A DNA stretch of 35,314 nt from Geminicoccaceae bacterium (lineage in GTDB: Bacteria; Pseudomonadota; Alphaproteobacteria; Geminicoccales; Geminicoccaceae), in assembly GCA_028285265.1 (NCBI GenBank), contig JANQPX010000042.1, positions 1-35,314 of the forward strand. The letters are read 5' to 3'. The position numbers and the translations under genes are program-made. The notes beneath the pieces are model-generated. The model saw only the letters and a list, made by a program, of their open reading frames with translations. It had not been told where the DNA came from and did not search any database. Shown in pieces: positions 24,591 to 32,271 of the stretch; within the stretch, counting starts at the first letter, position 1; each line of letters begins with the position of its first letter.

Positions 24591-25316
24591 CTACCAAGCA
24601 TCCGCGACGAACAGGTAGCCCTTGCTGCGCACGGTCTTGATCCGCGTTGGGTTGGTTCGTGAGTCGCCGAGCTTGCGGCGAAGCTTAGAAATGCAATTGT
24701 CGACGGAACGATCGAGCCCGTCATAGCCAATGCCACGAAGGGATGACAATGTCTCGTCTCGGCTCAAGATCGTGCCCGCATGGCTTGCCAACAGCCACAG
24801 CAACTCGAATTCATTCGTGGTTAGGTCGACGAGGTCATCGTCGAGCATCACCTCGCGGCGCGCGAGGCTAATCGTCAGAGCACCGAAGAAAAGCTCATTT
24901 ATCATGTCGGGCGTTATTTCGGCGCGCCTTTCGACAACATCGACGGCCGGTCGCCGGCGTAACAGGGCTCGAATCCTTGCCAAAAGCACGCGCGGTTCCA
25001 CCGGTTTGTTGACATAGTCATCGGCACCGAGTTCCAGACCGACCACTTGATCGACATCGTCGTCGCGTGCCGTCAGCATGAGAATGGGGCCTGAATAGAA
25101 TGGTCGAACATCCCGGCAGACATCGAGACCGTCCCTTCCCGGCAGCATCAGGTCAAGGATCACCAGCGCCGGTTGTCGCTCGAGAATGTGCTCAGGCGCC
25201 GCATCACCGCGCGACTCGACTTCGATCTCAAAGCCATGCTGACCGAGATATTCGCTGATCAGGGAGGCAAGGCGTTCGTCGTCCTCCACCAGGAGGATTT
25301 TGGTCATTGCATTCAT
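24591..25316 (-). CDS. OmpR-family response regulator, RstA-like
   Basis: The 241-residue regulator has a receiver domain with acidic pocket (VEDDERLAS), phosphoacceptor Asp in VILDLMLPGRDG, Thr in LMLTARDD and Lys in YVNKPVEP. A C-terminal OmpR-type winged helix follows (TTNEFELLWLLASHAGTILSR, RSVDNCISKLRRKLGD, KTVRSKGYLF). The receiver closely follows E. coli RstA (EYLGQHGFEIEVESRGD, ...CRDVRPFYSGPI). The open frame extends 37 codons upstream, but MNAMTKILLVEDD is the family start. A candidate RstA-type box 69 bp upstream suggests autoregulation. Confidence 0.92.
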   Translation of the reverse strand: MNAMTKILLVEDDERLASLISEYLGQHGFEIEVESRGDAAPEHILERQPALVILDLMLPGRDGLDVCRDVRPFYSGPILMLTARDDDVDQVVGLELGADDYVNKPVEPRVLLARIRALLRRRPAVDVVERRAEITPDMINELFFGALTISLARREVMLDDDLVDLTTNEFELLWLLASHAGTILSRDETLSSLRGIGYDGLDRSVDNCISKLRRKLGDSRTNPTRIKTVRSKGYLFVADAW

Positions 25317-25721
25317 CACAGTCCGAGTTCGTGGCGGCAATTGCTCAACATAATGCCATTTCGAAGAGGCAAGGCGGATTTTGTTGTAATGAATTGTATC
25401 GAACTGTCGGCATCGTCGTCGGATCAACGCCCCGGAAGATCCTCTGCCATCTTCGAAGGCGACCAGCCGTCGCTTTCAAGGCTTGCCGCAGTTTGTCCAC
25501 GTTGGGTTTGGTCTAGGGAGCTTCCGGTTATTGACGAACAACACACCCATCCGACGAATGAGCGTCGGGACCGCAGAAGTTCGGCAAGCATATTCGGTTT
25601 TTCCGTCATGCGCCTTTAAGCCCTCACGCAGGGTTGATGACCTGTCAACACACTGTTTCCCACGCCCGGCCTATTGAATAGATGGAGGGTAGGTGGGCGC
25701 AGACCTTGGGGAGACATTCGA
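25317..25721. other. Divergent promoter region, 405 bp
   Basis: Between the minus-strand regulator gene and the plus-strand MBL gene I see no convincing coding frame; short frames lack domain marks and ribosome binding sites. The region contains the RstA-like box and the MBL gene's ribosome binding site (TTGGGGAGA, 25706-25714), and should contain promoters for both directions. Confidence 0.45.
25385..25398 (-). promoter_or_regulatory. Candidate RstA-type box upstream of the response regulator
   Basis: The minus strand reads TACAATTCATTACA. The published RstA box, recalled as TACATNTNGTTACA, agrees at 10 of 12 fixed positions, and the two TACA repeats have the same spacing. It lies about 69 bp before the regulator ATG. 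Confidence 0.45.
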
Positions 25722-26687
25722 ATGGTAAATGCAACAAGACGCGAGTTTTTGGCGTCCAGTGCTGGCGTAGCGGCACTGGGATTAAGCGGGCAAGTTGCCT
25801 TTCTGTCGTCGGCAGAAGCGGCTGACCTCCGCGAAAAGGGGTATTACAGCTACACTGTTGGCGATATTGAAGTCACGTCGATCTATGATGGTGTTTGGCA
25901 AAACGATAACTTTGACAGCATCGCGACAGGGATCCCTGGAGACGATGTCAGGTCAGCCCTTGCAAGAGCTGGGCAGACGACAGACTACATTCCGATCGAG
26001 TTCGCCTTCACCGCCGTTAAGACAGGTGGCAAGACGATCTTGCTGGACGCAGGCACGGGAGATCAGCTCGCACCAACGGCCGGCCTTGCCGCCCGCGGTG
26101 GATTGGAAGCTGCCGGTGTCACCCCCGACAATGTTGACATGGTGCTGATTAGTCATATGCACCCCGACCACATTTTCGGGTTGATGGAGAAAGATACCAA
26201 CGCCCAAGTCTACCCGAATGCCGAGATCTTGGTGCATGAGGCCGAGTACGATTTCTGGACCGATCCATCGATCATCGAGCAACTGCCGGAAAGGCGCAGA
26301 GGTCTAGCCCAGCGCATTCAAGCAACGTTTCCGACTTGGGAGAATGTCACGCGGTTTGACGCCAAAACCGAACTGGCTCCCGGCGTCAGGGCGGTCGAGA
26401 GCTTTGGACACGCGCCGGGACATGTCACGTTCCACATCAGCTCGGGCGATGATCAACTGATGTTGATCGGTGATGCGCTGATTGTTCCTGCTTTATTTCT
26501 GGCCAACCTGGACTGGCAGTTGGCGTTCGATGCCGATAAGGACCAGGCGAGCGAAACGCGTAAGGCCATCGTGGCCCAAGCTGTTGCGGACAACATGGCC
26601 ATTGGTGGTTATCACTTCGGCTTCCCGAACATGGGAAAGATCGAAAAAGACGGGGCAAGCCACGTGTTTCTGCCGGCCACAGTTTAG
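25722..26687 (+). CDS. Tat-exported MBL-fold metallohydrolase
   Basis: The 321-residue protein opens with a twin-arginine signal (TRREFLASSAGVAALGLSG, cleavage after SSAEA). The metallo-beta-lactamase fold follows, with SHMHPDH (HxHxDH) as metal site, a third-ligand region SFGHAPGHVTF and GDAL for the bridging Asp. The loop and C-terminal GGYHFGFPNMG segment match the lactonase-like/AidB-type MBL group of about 300 residues, which includes quorum-quenching lactonases and general hydrolases; the substrate is not predictable. Tat export implies a folded, metal-loaded enzyme in the periplasm. The ATG at 25722 has a good ribosome binding site; the frame opens 16 codons earlier without one. It is the first of three plus-strand genes but 274 bp from msrB. 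Confidence 0.88.
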   Translation: MVNATRREFLASSAGVAALGLSGQVAFLSSAEAADLREKGYYSYTVGDIEVTSIYDGVWQNDNFDSIATGIPGDDVRSALARAGQTTDYIPIEFAFTAVKTGGKTILLDAGTGDQLAPTAGLAARGGLEAAGVTPDNVDMVLISHMHPDHIFGLMEKDTNAQVYPNAEILVHEAEYDFWTDPSIIEQLPERRRGLAQRIQATFPTWENVTRFDAKTELAPGVRAVESFGHAPGHVTFHISSGDDQLMLIGDALIVPALFLANLDWQLAFDADKDQASETRKAIVAQAVADNMAIGGYHFGFPNMGKIEKDGASHVFLPATV

Positions 26688-26735
26688 GCGTGTCTCCTCC
26701 AGGCTTGGTGCGTCATTCATCGTAAGGATGGGTGC

Positions 26736-26852
26736 TCAAGCTCTGGCTTGAAGGTGGCGGTCGACAACGATGATCTGATGCTCACTGATCAGCGTATCGT
26801 CGGCTAAAGCCCAATCGGCGACCACTCGCTGCCAAACGTCATCGTCGGTCAC
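26736..26852 (-). CDS. Possible 38-residue ORF or gene remnant
   Basis: On the minus strand from a GTG at 26850-26852, a short frame encodes a protein-like acidic peptide (TDDDVWQRVVADWALADD..., ending RHLQARA). AAGG lies about 5 nt before the GTG. The composition, with spaced hydrophobics, looks coding, but there is no family match. A TAA blocks extension upstream, so it could be the tail of a decayed gene rather than an intact small protein. Confidence 0.25.
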   Translation of the reverse strand: MTDDDVWQRVVADWALADDTLISEHQIIVVDRHLQARA

Positions 26853-26915
26853 AGCGCCTTCAAAAGTAGATTTGCTGGCTTAACCGATGGGCATTGCGAG
26901 TTTTTGACCCCATAT

Positions 26916-26940
26916 GGGAGGTGGCCCCCGGCCACCTCCC
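26916..26940 (+). repeat. Strong 11-bp hairpin in msrB leader
   Basis: Arms GGGAGGTGGCC (26916-26926) and GGCCACCTCCC (26930-26940) are perfectly complementary around a CCC loop. It ends 21 nt before the msrB ATG, just upstream of the working ribosome binding site (GGAG, 26952-26955). There is no T-run, so it is not a classic terminator. It could stabilise the leader or, if extended, affect access to the start. Confidence 0.55.
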
Positions 26941-26961
26941 TATAAGGTTATGGAGACGAGC

Positions 26962-27408
26962 ATGACCAAGTCCTATGCCAAAACAGATGAAGCGCTCGCC
27001 GAGCTGACGCCCGAACAACGCCGGGTCACCCAGGAGGACGGTACCGAGCGGGCCTTCCAGAATGCCTATTGGGACAACAAAGAGCCCGGGCTTTACGTTG
27101 ACGTCGTCTCTGGTGAGCCGCTCTTTGCATCGACTGCGAAGTTTGACAGCGGCACCGGCTGGCCGAGTTTCGTTGAGCCAGTATCGAAGGAGCATGTGGT
27201 CGAGCACGTCGACAGGAGCTATGGCATGGTGCGAACGGAAGTGCGCTCCAAGCACGGCGATAGCCATCTCGGCCATGTCTTCCCTGATGGCCCGGGGCCA
27301 ACTGGTGCTCGCTATTGCATCAACTCTGCCGCCCTTCGCTTCATTCCGGTCGATCAGTTAGAGGCTGAAGGCTATGGCGACTATGCCCATTTGTTTAAGG
27401 AGGCATGA
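26962..27408 (+). CDS. msrB: Peptide-methionine (R)-S-oxide reductase MsrB
   Basis: The 148-residue enzyme reduces the R-epimer of methionine sulfoxide in proteins. Active-site blocks are GTGWPSFVEPV, SHLGHVFPDGPGPTG and RYCINSAALRF with catalytic Cys119. The two CxxC zinc pairs of many MsrBs are missing: positions 47 and 50 are Asp and Ser, and the second pair is replaced by RSKHGDSH. This is therefore the zinc-free form. No signal peptide is present, so it acts in the cytoplasm. The start MTKSYAKTD is chosen for its ribosome binding site; the frame opens 16 codons earlier inside the hairpin. It pairs with msrA 3 nt downstream for full methionine repair after oxidative or nitrosative stress. 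Confidence 0.93.
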   Translation: MTKSYAKTDEALAELTPEQRRVTQEDGTERAFQNAYWDNKEPGLYVDVVSGEPLFASTAKFDSGTGWPSFVEPVSKEHVVEHVDRSYGMVRTEVRSKHGDSHLGHVFPDGPGPTGARYCINSAALRFIPVDQLEAEGYGDYAHLFKEA

Positions 27409-27411
27409 CCA

Positions 27412-27936
27412 ATGTCAGGAAAGACGGAAACGGCCTACCTCGCCGGTGGTTGCTTTTGGGGCATGCAGGATCTTTTCAGGCGTCAGCCAGGCATTCTGTC
27501 AACGCGCGTCGGCTATGCCGGCGGCAGTACGCCGGATGCGACCTATCGGGATGTGAAGACAGGCCGTACCGGTCATGCCGAGGCGATTGAGATCGACTTC
27601 GATCCTGAGCTGACCAGCTTTCGAAACATTCTGGAGTTCTTTTTCCAGATCCACGATCCGACCACCGTGGATCGTCAGGGTAATGATCGCGGCAGCCAGT
27701 ATCGTTCCATAATTTTCTGGGCGAGTGAGGAGCAAAAGCAGACAGCGATCGACACGATCGCCGATGTTGACGCATCAGGTCTCTGGCCTGGCAAAGTGGT
27801 GACTGAAGTCTTGGAAGCGGGGCCTTTCTGGCAGGCTGAGCCTGAGCATCAGGACTATCTTGAGCGTTACCCAAACGGCTATACCTGCCATTTCCCCCGA
27901 CCGAACTGGCGCTTGCCAAGGCGCGAGGTCGCTTGA
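27412..27936 (+). CDS. msrA: Peptide-methionine (S)-S-oxide reductase MsrA
   Basis: The 174-residue protein has the catalytic GCFWGMQD motif (Cys14), the GYAGGSTPDATYRDVKTGRTGHAEAIEI block and FFQIHDPTTVDRQGNDRGSQYRS, all standard for MsrA. It reduces the S-epimer of methionine sulfoxide using thioredoxin. It starts 3 nt after the msrB stop with AAGGAGG overlapping the msrB end, so the two are cotranslated. The tail lacks an extra resolving-Cys extension, as in the shorter MsrA subtype. Confidence 0.95.
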   Translation: MSGKTETAYLAGGCFWGMQDLFRRQPGILSTRVGYAGGSTPDATYRDVKTGRTGHAEAIEIDFDPELTSFRNILEFFFQIHDPTTVDRQGNDRGSQYRSIIFWASEEQKQTAIDTIADVDASGLWPGKVVTEVLEAGPFWQAEPEHQDYLERYPNGYTCHFPRPNWRLPRREVA

Positions 27937-28166
27937 ACATTCGACTGTTGCACTCAGGATTTCGGCGGCGCCTCCGATAACGCCAACACTGGGCTCGTGG
28001 CCGTCGGAACACTGGCGTAGGACGCAACCCGGATGGGGATTGCGATCATGTTGTTGGTGGAACGACTGAAAGAACTGGATTGTGACGAGTGATCTTTGGA
28101 CGTTCTGTCTGTTCCTCGATCTGCCCTGGAATGACCCATTATCGATCGGCGTGTCTGGCAAACCCA
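27937..28166. other. Convergent gap between msrA and the FNT gene
   Basis: About 230 bp with no recognisable gene. No strong T-tailed hairpin is seen for either of the two converging units. Confidence 0.35.
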
Positions 28167-28991
28167 TCAAACGCCCAAGCGTTGCGATTTGGTTGCCTTG
28201 AGGCCAGATTCGGACTTTAGCTGGGGCCGCGCCGCTATCAGCCAGTAGCCGACGCCCATGAAGGTTGCGCCGGATAAGCTGTTGCCGAGTGTCACCCAGA
28301 TCAGATTTCGTGCCGCCGCGGCGGCCGTTATCGTTTCCGGATGCGGGGACAATAAGGCCACGCCGAAGATCGTCATATTGGCGACGCTGTGCTCGAAGCC
28401 GGCAGCGATGAACGCGTAGAGGCACCAGAAAATTAGGAGGCATTTGGCGGCATCGTTTGTGGTGCGGGCGGCGCACCAAATCGCGAGGCAGACCAGCCAA
28501 TTGCAGAGCATGGCACGCGCGACGAGTTCTACCGCGGGTGCATGCATCTTCTTCGCAGCCACGGCGTGGAGCAGGCTTTGGCTTCCTCATTCGAGGACGG
28601 CTCCGCCGCCACCTAAGACAAAGAGCGCAGCGATCAAGGCGGATCCGACCAGGTTCCCAAACCAGCTCGCGGCCCAGCAGCGGCCAAGCTCTGCGGTCGA
28701 GACGGTCCGGGTGAGACGGCCGATGGTCATGTACATGGTGTGGCCAGTAAACAGTTCGGAGCCCGCGAACACCACGAGGGTGAGTGCGATTCCGAAGCTC
28801 ATGCCCATGATCACACTACGGACGGAGGGGTCAGACGGCTGGCCGACGGAGAAGATCAGGAGAATGCCCATGCCGACATACGCTCCGGCCATCATGGAGG
28901 CGATCGCGAAGCCAAGCGGATTGTTCGCAAGAGCGTCGGCTTTGCTGCGTGCCAGACGGGCCAAGTCAAGGACGGTTTCTTTGGGTGTCAT
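28167..28991 (-). pseudogene. Formate/nitrite transporter (FocA/NirC family), interrupted by in-frame TGA
   Basis: Starting at the ATG at 28989-28991, the first 134 codons encode the N-terminal half of an FNT channel: ALANNPLGFAIASMMAGAYVG, then SELFTGHTMYMTIG and helix 4. Codon 135 is TGA (28587-28589). The same frame continues for 139 codons with the rest: HAVAAKKMHAPAVELVARAMLCNWLVCLAIW, then GFEHSVANM and LGNSLSGATFMGVGYW. Only one base separates this from an intact 274-residue, six-helix channel of normal length. Family members move formate, nitrite or hydrosulfide across the inner membrane. The start overlaps orf1 (ATGA), so it ends the norYS operon, where nitrite transport would fit. 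Nonsense mutation or sequencing error are the likely causes. Confidence 0.8.
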
Positions 28992-29575
28992 GGCCGCACG
29001 GCTTCGATCGAGGGGACGGGATGACGACACCGATTGCAGAAGATCGGCCATGTCCATAGGACGGCACACGTGATGGCGGCGAGTAGAAAGCCCAGGCCGA
29101 GGCGTTCCTGATCACTGACCAGGTAGGCATTACAGATCCTGACTGGCGCATGAGTGTATAGAAACGCCATGACCGCAAGCATCGACACCGCTTCCGCCTT
29201 TAGGAATGCGCGGAGGAGTGGGTGCGCTCTTGGCCAACCGATCGCGAGGGATGCTCCGATCAGTATTGGCACAGTTGTGAACTTTGCCATCTCCATTCGT
29301 GGGTCGGTGAGGGCGGCATCGATGGAGCGGGGGAGCATCCAAAAGGCGATGGAAAAGATCGCGATCAAAATCGGCGCTAGGCCGCCGCCGAAGAAGGAGG
29401 AATTCCGCCAATTCTTGCCTTCGAGCACTGGCTGAACGATCAATGCTCCAGCCAGCGCCAAGAGCGGTAGCTGCAGCAGGACGTGGGTCACGGGGTCGCG
29501 TTCAAGCCCATCCCGCAGCCACCAGCAGAGTATGATGACCCCGATCCCCAGGCCGAGTTGTGACGCCGATTTCAC
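28988..29575 (-). CDS. Multi-helix membrane protein, orf1 of norSY-senC-orf1 cluster
   Basis: This 195-residue inner-membrane protein has about six hydrophobic helices, with conserved-looking charged loops (EGKNWRNSS, DPRMEMAKF, RAHPLLRAFLKAEA). I recognise no domain. Its position fits the orf1 that closes the norSY-senC-orf1 clusters described in ammonia oxidisers and marine alphaproteobacteria. It overlaps senC upstream and the FNT gene downstream, each by 4 nt. A role in assembly or maturation of the NorSY oxidase-like complex is inferred only from this linkage. Confidence 0.75.
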   Translation of the reverse strand: MKSASQLGLGIGVIILCWWLRDGLERDPVTHVLLQLPLLALAGALIVQPVLEGKNWRNSSFFGGGLAPILIAIFSIAFWMLPRSIDAALTDPRMEMAKFTTVPILIGASLAIGWPRAHPLLRAFLKAEAVSMLAVMAFLYTHAPVRICNAYLVSDQERLGLGFLLAAITCAVLWTWPIFCNRCRHPVPSIEAVRP

Positions 29576-30192
29576 CGACGTTCCCCGGCTGCGCTTGCCG
29601 CCCCGTCGATATCGTCGATATCGAAGATCCCGCTTAGCCGTCCTGACCGATCGACCAGATGTAAGGCGGCGTTGTGTTCATAGCCGCCATACTCATCGGG
29701 GATGACCTGAACGCCAAAGCTCTCAAGCATGGCTGTTAGATCGCCCGGATTGGGACGCGCAATCGTCCAAATCCGGCCATCGGCCTCGTGCAGTTCGCCG
29801 TAGGCGGTCATGGCGACTGGGTCATCATAGGTTGGGTCGAAGCTGATCGAGAGCAGCCGTGTCTGTTCCTCGAGGCCATCATCGACCAGCCTGTCTCGGA
29901 GCCTAGCCATCTCATCACCGGCCTCGACGCAGATAGTCGGGCAGGTGGTGTAGATGAACTCGGCAAAGGTCAAGACGTCACTGGGTTGGCCGAGGACGAT
30001 CTCGTCGCCGTCCATGTCTTCGAGGATGAGCTTCGGCAGGTCCAAGGGCGCTGCCGCTGCATGGAGTCGCCTTGCCCCTTCCGTCGTCAGCGCGCGCAGA
30101 CCATCGGTGGCCTGCCAAAGCGTGGCAGAACCGAACGTAACGATCGCGAGTGAAGCGATAGCGGCCCACACCGACTTAGACCTTGCTCTCAT
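29572..30192 (-). CDS. senC: SCO1/SenC copper chaperone
   Basis: The 206-residue protein has an N-terminal membrane anchor (SVWAAIASLAIVTFGSATLW) and a thioredoxin-like SCO domain. The copper-binding C-x3-C is in YTTCPTICVEAGDE, and the distal His is in EHNAALHLVDRSGRL. SCO proteins deliver copper to the CuA site of oxidase subunit II, which is exactly what NorY carries here. The ATG at 30192 overlaps norS by 17 nt; an earlier frame opening at 30237 would overlap it further. Periplasm-facing. Confidence 0.88.
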   Translation of the reverse strand: MRARSKSVWAAIASLAIVTFGSATLWQATDGLRALTTEGARRLHAAAAPLDLPKLILEDMDGDEIVLGQPSDVLTFAEFIYTTCPTICVEAGDEMARLRDRLVDDGLEEQTRLLSISFDPTYDDPVAMTAYGELHEADGRIWTIARPNPGDLTAMLESFGVQVIPDEYGGYEHNAALHLVDRSGRLSGIFDIDDIDGAASAAGERR

Positions 30193-31660
30193 TGAGCTCA
30201 CCCGCGCCAGGTTCCTGGCGTCCGAGTCCGGCAGCAAAGCGGATCACGAACATCAAGGCGGCAATGACCACGAGCAGGGCGAACGCGGTCGCAATGCGAT
30301 CCTGCAACAACCAGGCCTCCAGATGGACGGCCCAGCGGCGGGGTACTGAAAGGGCGCCCGAGATCAGGAACATGAGCGTAAAACCGCCGGCTCCGACCAC
30401 ATAGGTCCAGAATATGCCGCGATCGAGGCCGTTAAGGCCGGTCGCCCGCTCGGTCTTCACCAGCCAGGCCATGAAACCGAAGCTCATCGCGACCTCGCCA
30501 AGCAAGAGATAGATGTGGAAGTGGCCAGGTACCCACTGCGTGTTGTGCATGAGCTTATTGACTGAGATCATGCCGTCGATGATCGCGGGCGCCGCGCCGA
30601 CCGACCAACCGGCGACGCCAAGGACCAGCAACGCGGAGGCCAGATCCCATCTTATGCCGGAGCCACGAAGGTAGAGGCAGAGCGAGAAGGCTGTTACCGC
30701 AAGCAGCGGGATGCCGGAGAAGTACGAGACAACCTGGCCCATCACCAGCATCCAACCGGGCATCACCATGTCCTGCAGCAGATGATGCGGGTAAACGGCC
30801 ATGACGAATAGTAGGACAGAGAGCCACGCGATTACGAAGAGCCGCGTCGACTTCCAGGGACGGCCGGTATAGTCCGGAATGATCTCATAGACCGCGATCA
30901 CAGCCATATAAATCGAAGCGTTGATGAAGACATGGCCGAAGAAGTAGATCATGTTTTTGGCGAACAATGCGTCTACGGCAAAGGCCGGCACGTAAAGATT
31001 GACGAGGCTTGAGATCAAGACGGCAGCGCCAACAACGATACCGATGGTGTTGAAGACGGTCACAGCAGCTGCCGCGATCACCGCGGGTGGCGGAGCGTCA
31101 CTCGCGTCTTCTGTCCCGAAGGCGACCGGTAGGCCCAAAGCACGGCTGAAGCTGCCAAAGACGGCAATCAGCTGGCGGCCAACCTCAAGATAGAACAGAA
31201 GAAAGCCGATACCGATGGCTGTGTAGCCGAGAATGAAAGAAGCGGCGGCGCCGGCTTCCCAAGCGCCGCCGGAAAGGGCAGGGAGGGGAAACAAAAAGGT
31301 CCAGCCACCGCCATAGCCTCCCACGAAGATCGCGCCCAGGATCAGCACAACGCCGAGCAGGAAGAAGGCCATGAAAACGTAGAAGACGGCATGCGTCAGT
31401 GGCACATAGCGGCCGAGAAAATACCAGAGGATGGCTGCACCCGTGAGCCCGGCCGCGCCGACCATGCCAGCGCCGTGGGCAGTCAGGATCTGATAGAACA
31501 GGATCGGATCGAGCGTGATAAGTTCACCTTGCGCTGCGCGCATGATCAGCCCGAGCATCATCATTACGACGAAGACGAGGCCGGCAAGCAGCATGGTGAC
31601 TTTGACTGCGTCGGTTTGAGGTTCGACCTGGAGTGGTTGGGTTAGAGCATCGGTGGCCAT
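30176..31660 (-). CDS. norS: Haem-copper oxidase-like NO reductase, catalytic subunit (NorS type)
   Basis: This 494-residue protein has about 12-13 membrane helices and the haem-copper oxidase ligand set. Low-spin haem ligands are H62 (TAHGAGM) and H382; the high-spin haem ligand is H380 (WVPGHFHIY). CuB ligands are H243 (FFGHVFINAS) and H292-H293 (YPHHLLQ). The residue four after H243, the cross-linked Tyr in O2-reducing B-family enzymes, is Asn247. That loss, plus the norY-norS-senC-orf1 order, points to the NO-reducing sNOR/NorS branch rather than an O2 oxidase; this is inference from family knowledge. The ATG at 31660 has GAGGAG upstream; the frame's earlier opening is a TTG. It is controlled by a NsrR-like box before norY. 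Confidence 0.85.
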   Translation of the reverse strand: MATDALTQPLQVEPQTDAVKVTMLLAGLVFVVMMMLGLIMRAAQGELITLDPILFYQILTAHGAGMVGAAGLTGAAILWYFLGRYVPLTHAVFYVFMAFFLLGVVLILGAIFVGGYGGGWTFLFPLPALSGGAWEAGAAASFILGYTAIGIGFLLFYLEVGRQLIAVFGSFSRALGLPVAFGTEDASDAPPPAVIAAAAVTVFNTIGIVVGAAVLISSLVNLYVPAFAVDALFAKNMIYFFGHVFINASIYMAVIAVYEIIPDYTGRPWKSTRLFVIAWLSVLLFVMAVYPHHLLQDMVMPGWMLVMGQVVSYFSGIPLLAVTAFSLCLYLRGSGIRWDLASALLVLGVAGWSVGAAPAIIDGMISVNKLMHNTQWVPGHFHIYLLLGEVAMSFGFMAWLVKTERATGLNGLDRGIFWTYVVGAGGFTLMFLISGALSVPRRWAVHLEAWLLQDRIATAFALLVVIAALMFVIRFAAGLGRQEPGAGELNESKV

Positions 31661-31673
31661 GGCGTCGATCTCC

Positions 31674-32177
31674 TCAGTTCGCGACAACGGTGAATTCGGC
31701 GATCATGTCGTGGTGGGCGATGCCGCAAAACTCCATGCAAAGGACTTGGTAGAGCCCCGGTTCGTCGAACACGTACTCGATCTGGTTGACATAGCCGGGC
31801 ATCGCCTGGACCTGGATATGCAGTCGCCCGTCAGGGCCGTAGATACCAAGACCGTGATTGACGTCCTCGGTGTGGGCGTTGAAGACCACCGTGCGCCCAG
31901 CGGGCACCTCCTCGACATCGATGTCCCAGTACCACTGACCACCTGTGGCGTTTACCGTAACCACGTCATCAGCGGCTGATACTGCGTGGGGCCAGGACCA
32001 GAGCGAGGCGACGCTGATCACCACGCCGAATGCTGTGAGGCCCCAGATTGCGGATGTTCGCCGGTTGGCGAGCACGTCGTCGCTTGGGCCTTCGTGGCTA
32101 TGGCGAATGGTGTCGACGAAGAACCAGGCGATTCCCGCCATCAGGATGAGAGAGACCGAAAGAACGAGCATCTGCAT
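31674..32177 (-). CDS. norY: CuA-containing subunit II (NorY type)
   Basis: The 167-residue subunit has one or two N-terminal helices (MLVLSVSLILMAGIAWFFVDT and AIWGLTAFGVVISVASLW) and a periplasmic cupredoxin domain. The binuclear CuA site is complete: His in EDVNHGLG, then CMEFCGIAHHDM with both Cys, the His and the Met, plus the bridging Glu. It should take electrons from a soluble donor such as cytochrome c and pass them to NorS. It is the first gene of the leftward NO operon. The stop lies 14 nt before the norS ATG. Confidence 0.88.
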   Translation of the reverse strand: MQMLVLSVSLILMAGIAWFFVDTIRHSHEGPSDDVLANRRTSAIWGLTAFGVVISVASLWSWPHAVSAADDVVTVNATGGQWYWDIDVEEVPAGRTVVFNAHTEDVNHGLGIYGPDGRLHIQVQAMPGYVNQIEYVFDEPGLYQVLCMEFCGIAHHDMIAEFTVVAN

Positions 32178-32199
32178 GGATCGCCTTCCCTATTGTTTA

Positions 32200-32222
32200 A
32201 ATAAGTATATTAAATGCGTATT
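32200..32222 (+). promoter_or_regulatory. NsrR-like box, norY / Rrf2-1 divergent promoter
   Basis: The 11-1-11 layout reads AATAAGTATAT, T, then AAATGCGTATT. Against the NsrR consensus as I recall it (AAGATGYATTT-N-AAATRCATCTT) it matches at 17 of 22 positions. It lies 23 nt upstream of the norY ATG and 50 nt upstream of the first Rrf2 gene, so one site can control both. Confidence 0.6.
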
Positions 32223-32271
32223 TATGAGAAGCAGCCTTGCCTTGTCAATAGAAACCCTTCAGAATCGACAA

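Noticed and set aside
26733..26752. Short hairpin TCAAGC/GCTTGA after the MBL gene as terminator
   Set aside because: Six-base stem with no T-run; too weak to call.
371..28589. Recoding of TGA (as Trp or selenocysteine) to explain two in-frame TGAs
   Set aside because: Many intact genes here end in TGA within ATGA or TGATG overlaps, so TGA is a normal stop; no selenocysteine-type hairpin is evident and neither family is a known selenoprotein.
27775..28590. 271-codon minus-strand frame spanning msrA end and FNT gene
   Set aside because: Arg/Pro/His-rich composition typical of a wrong frame; overlaps two well-supported genes in other frames.
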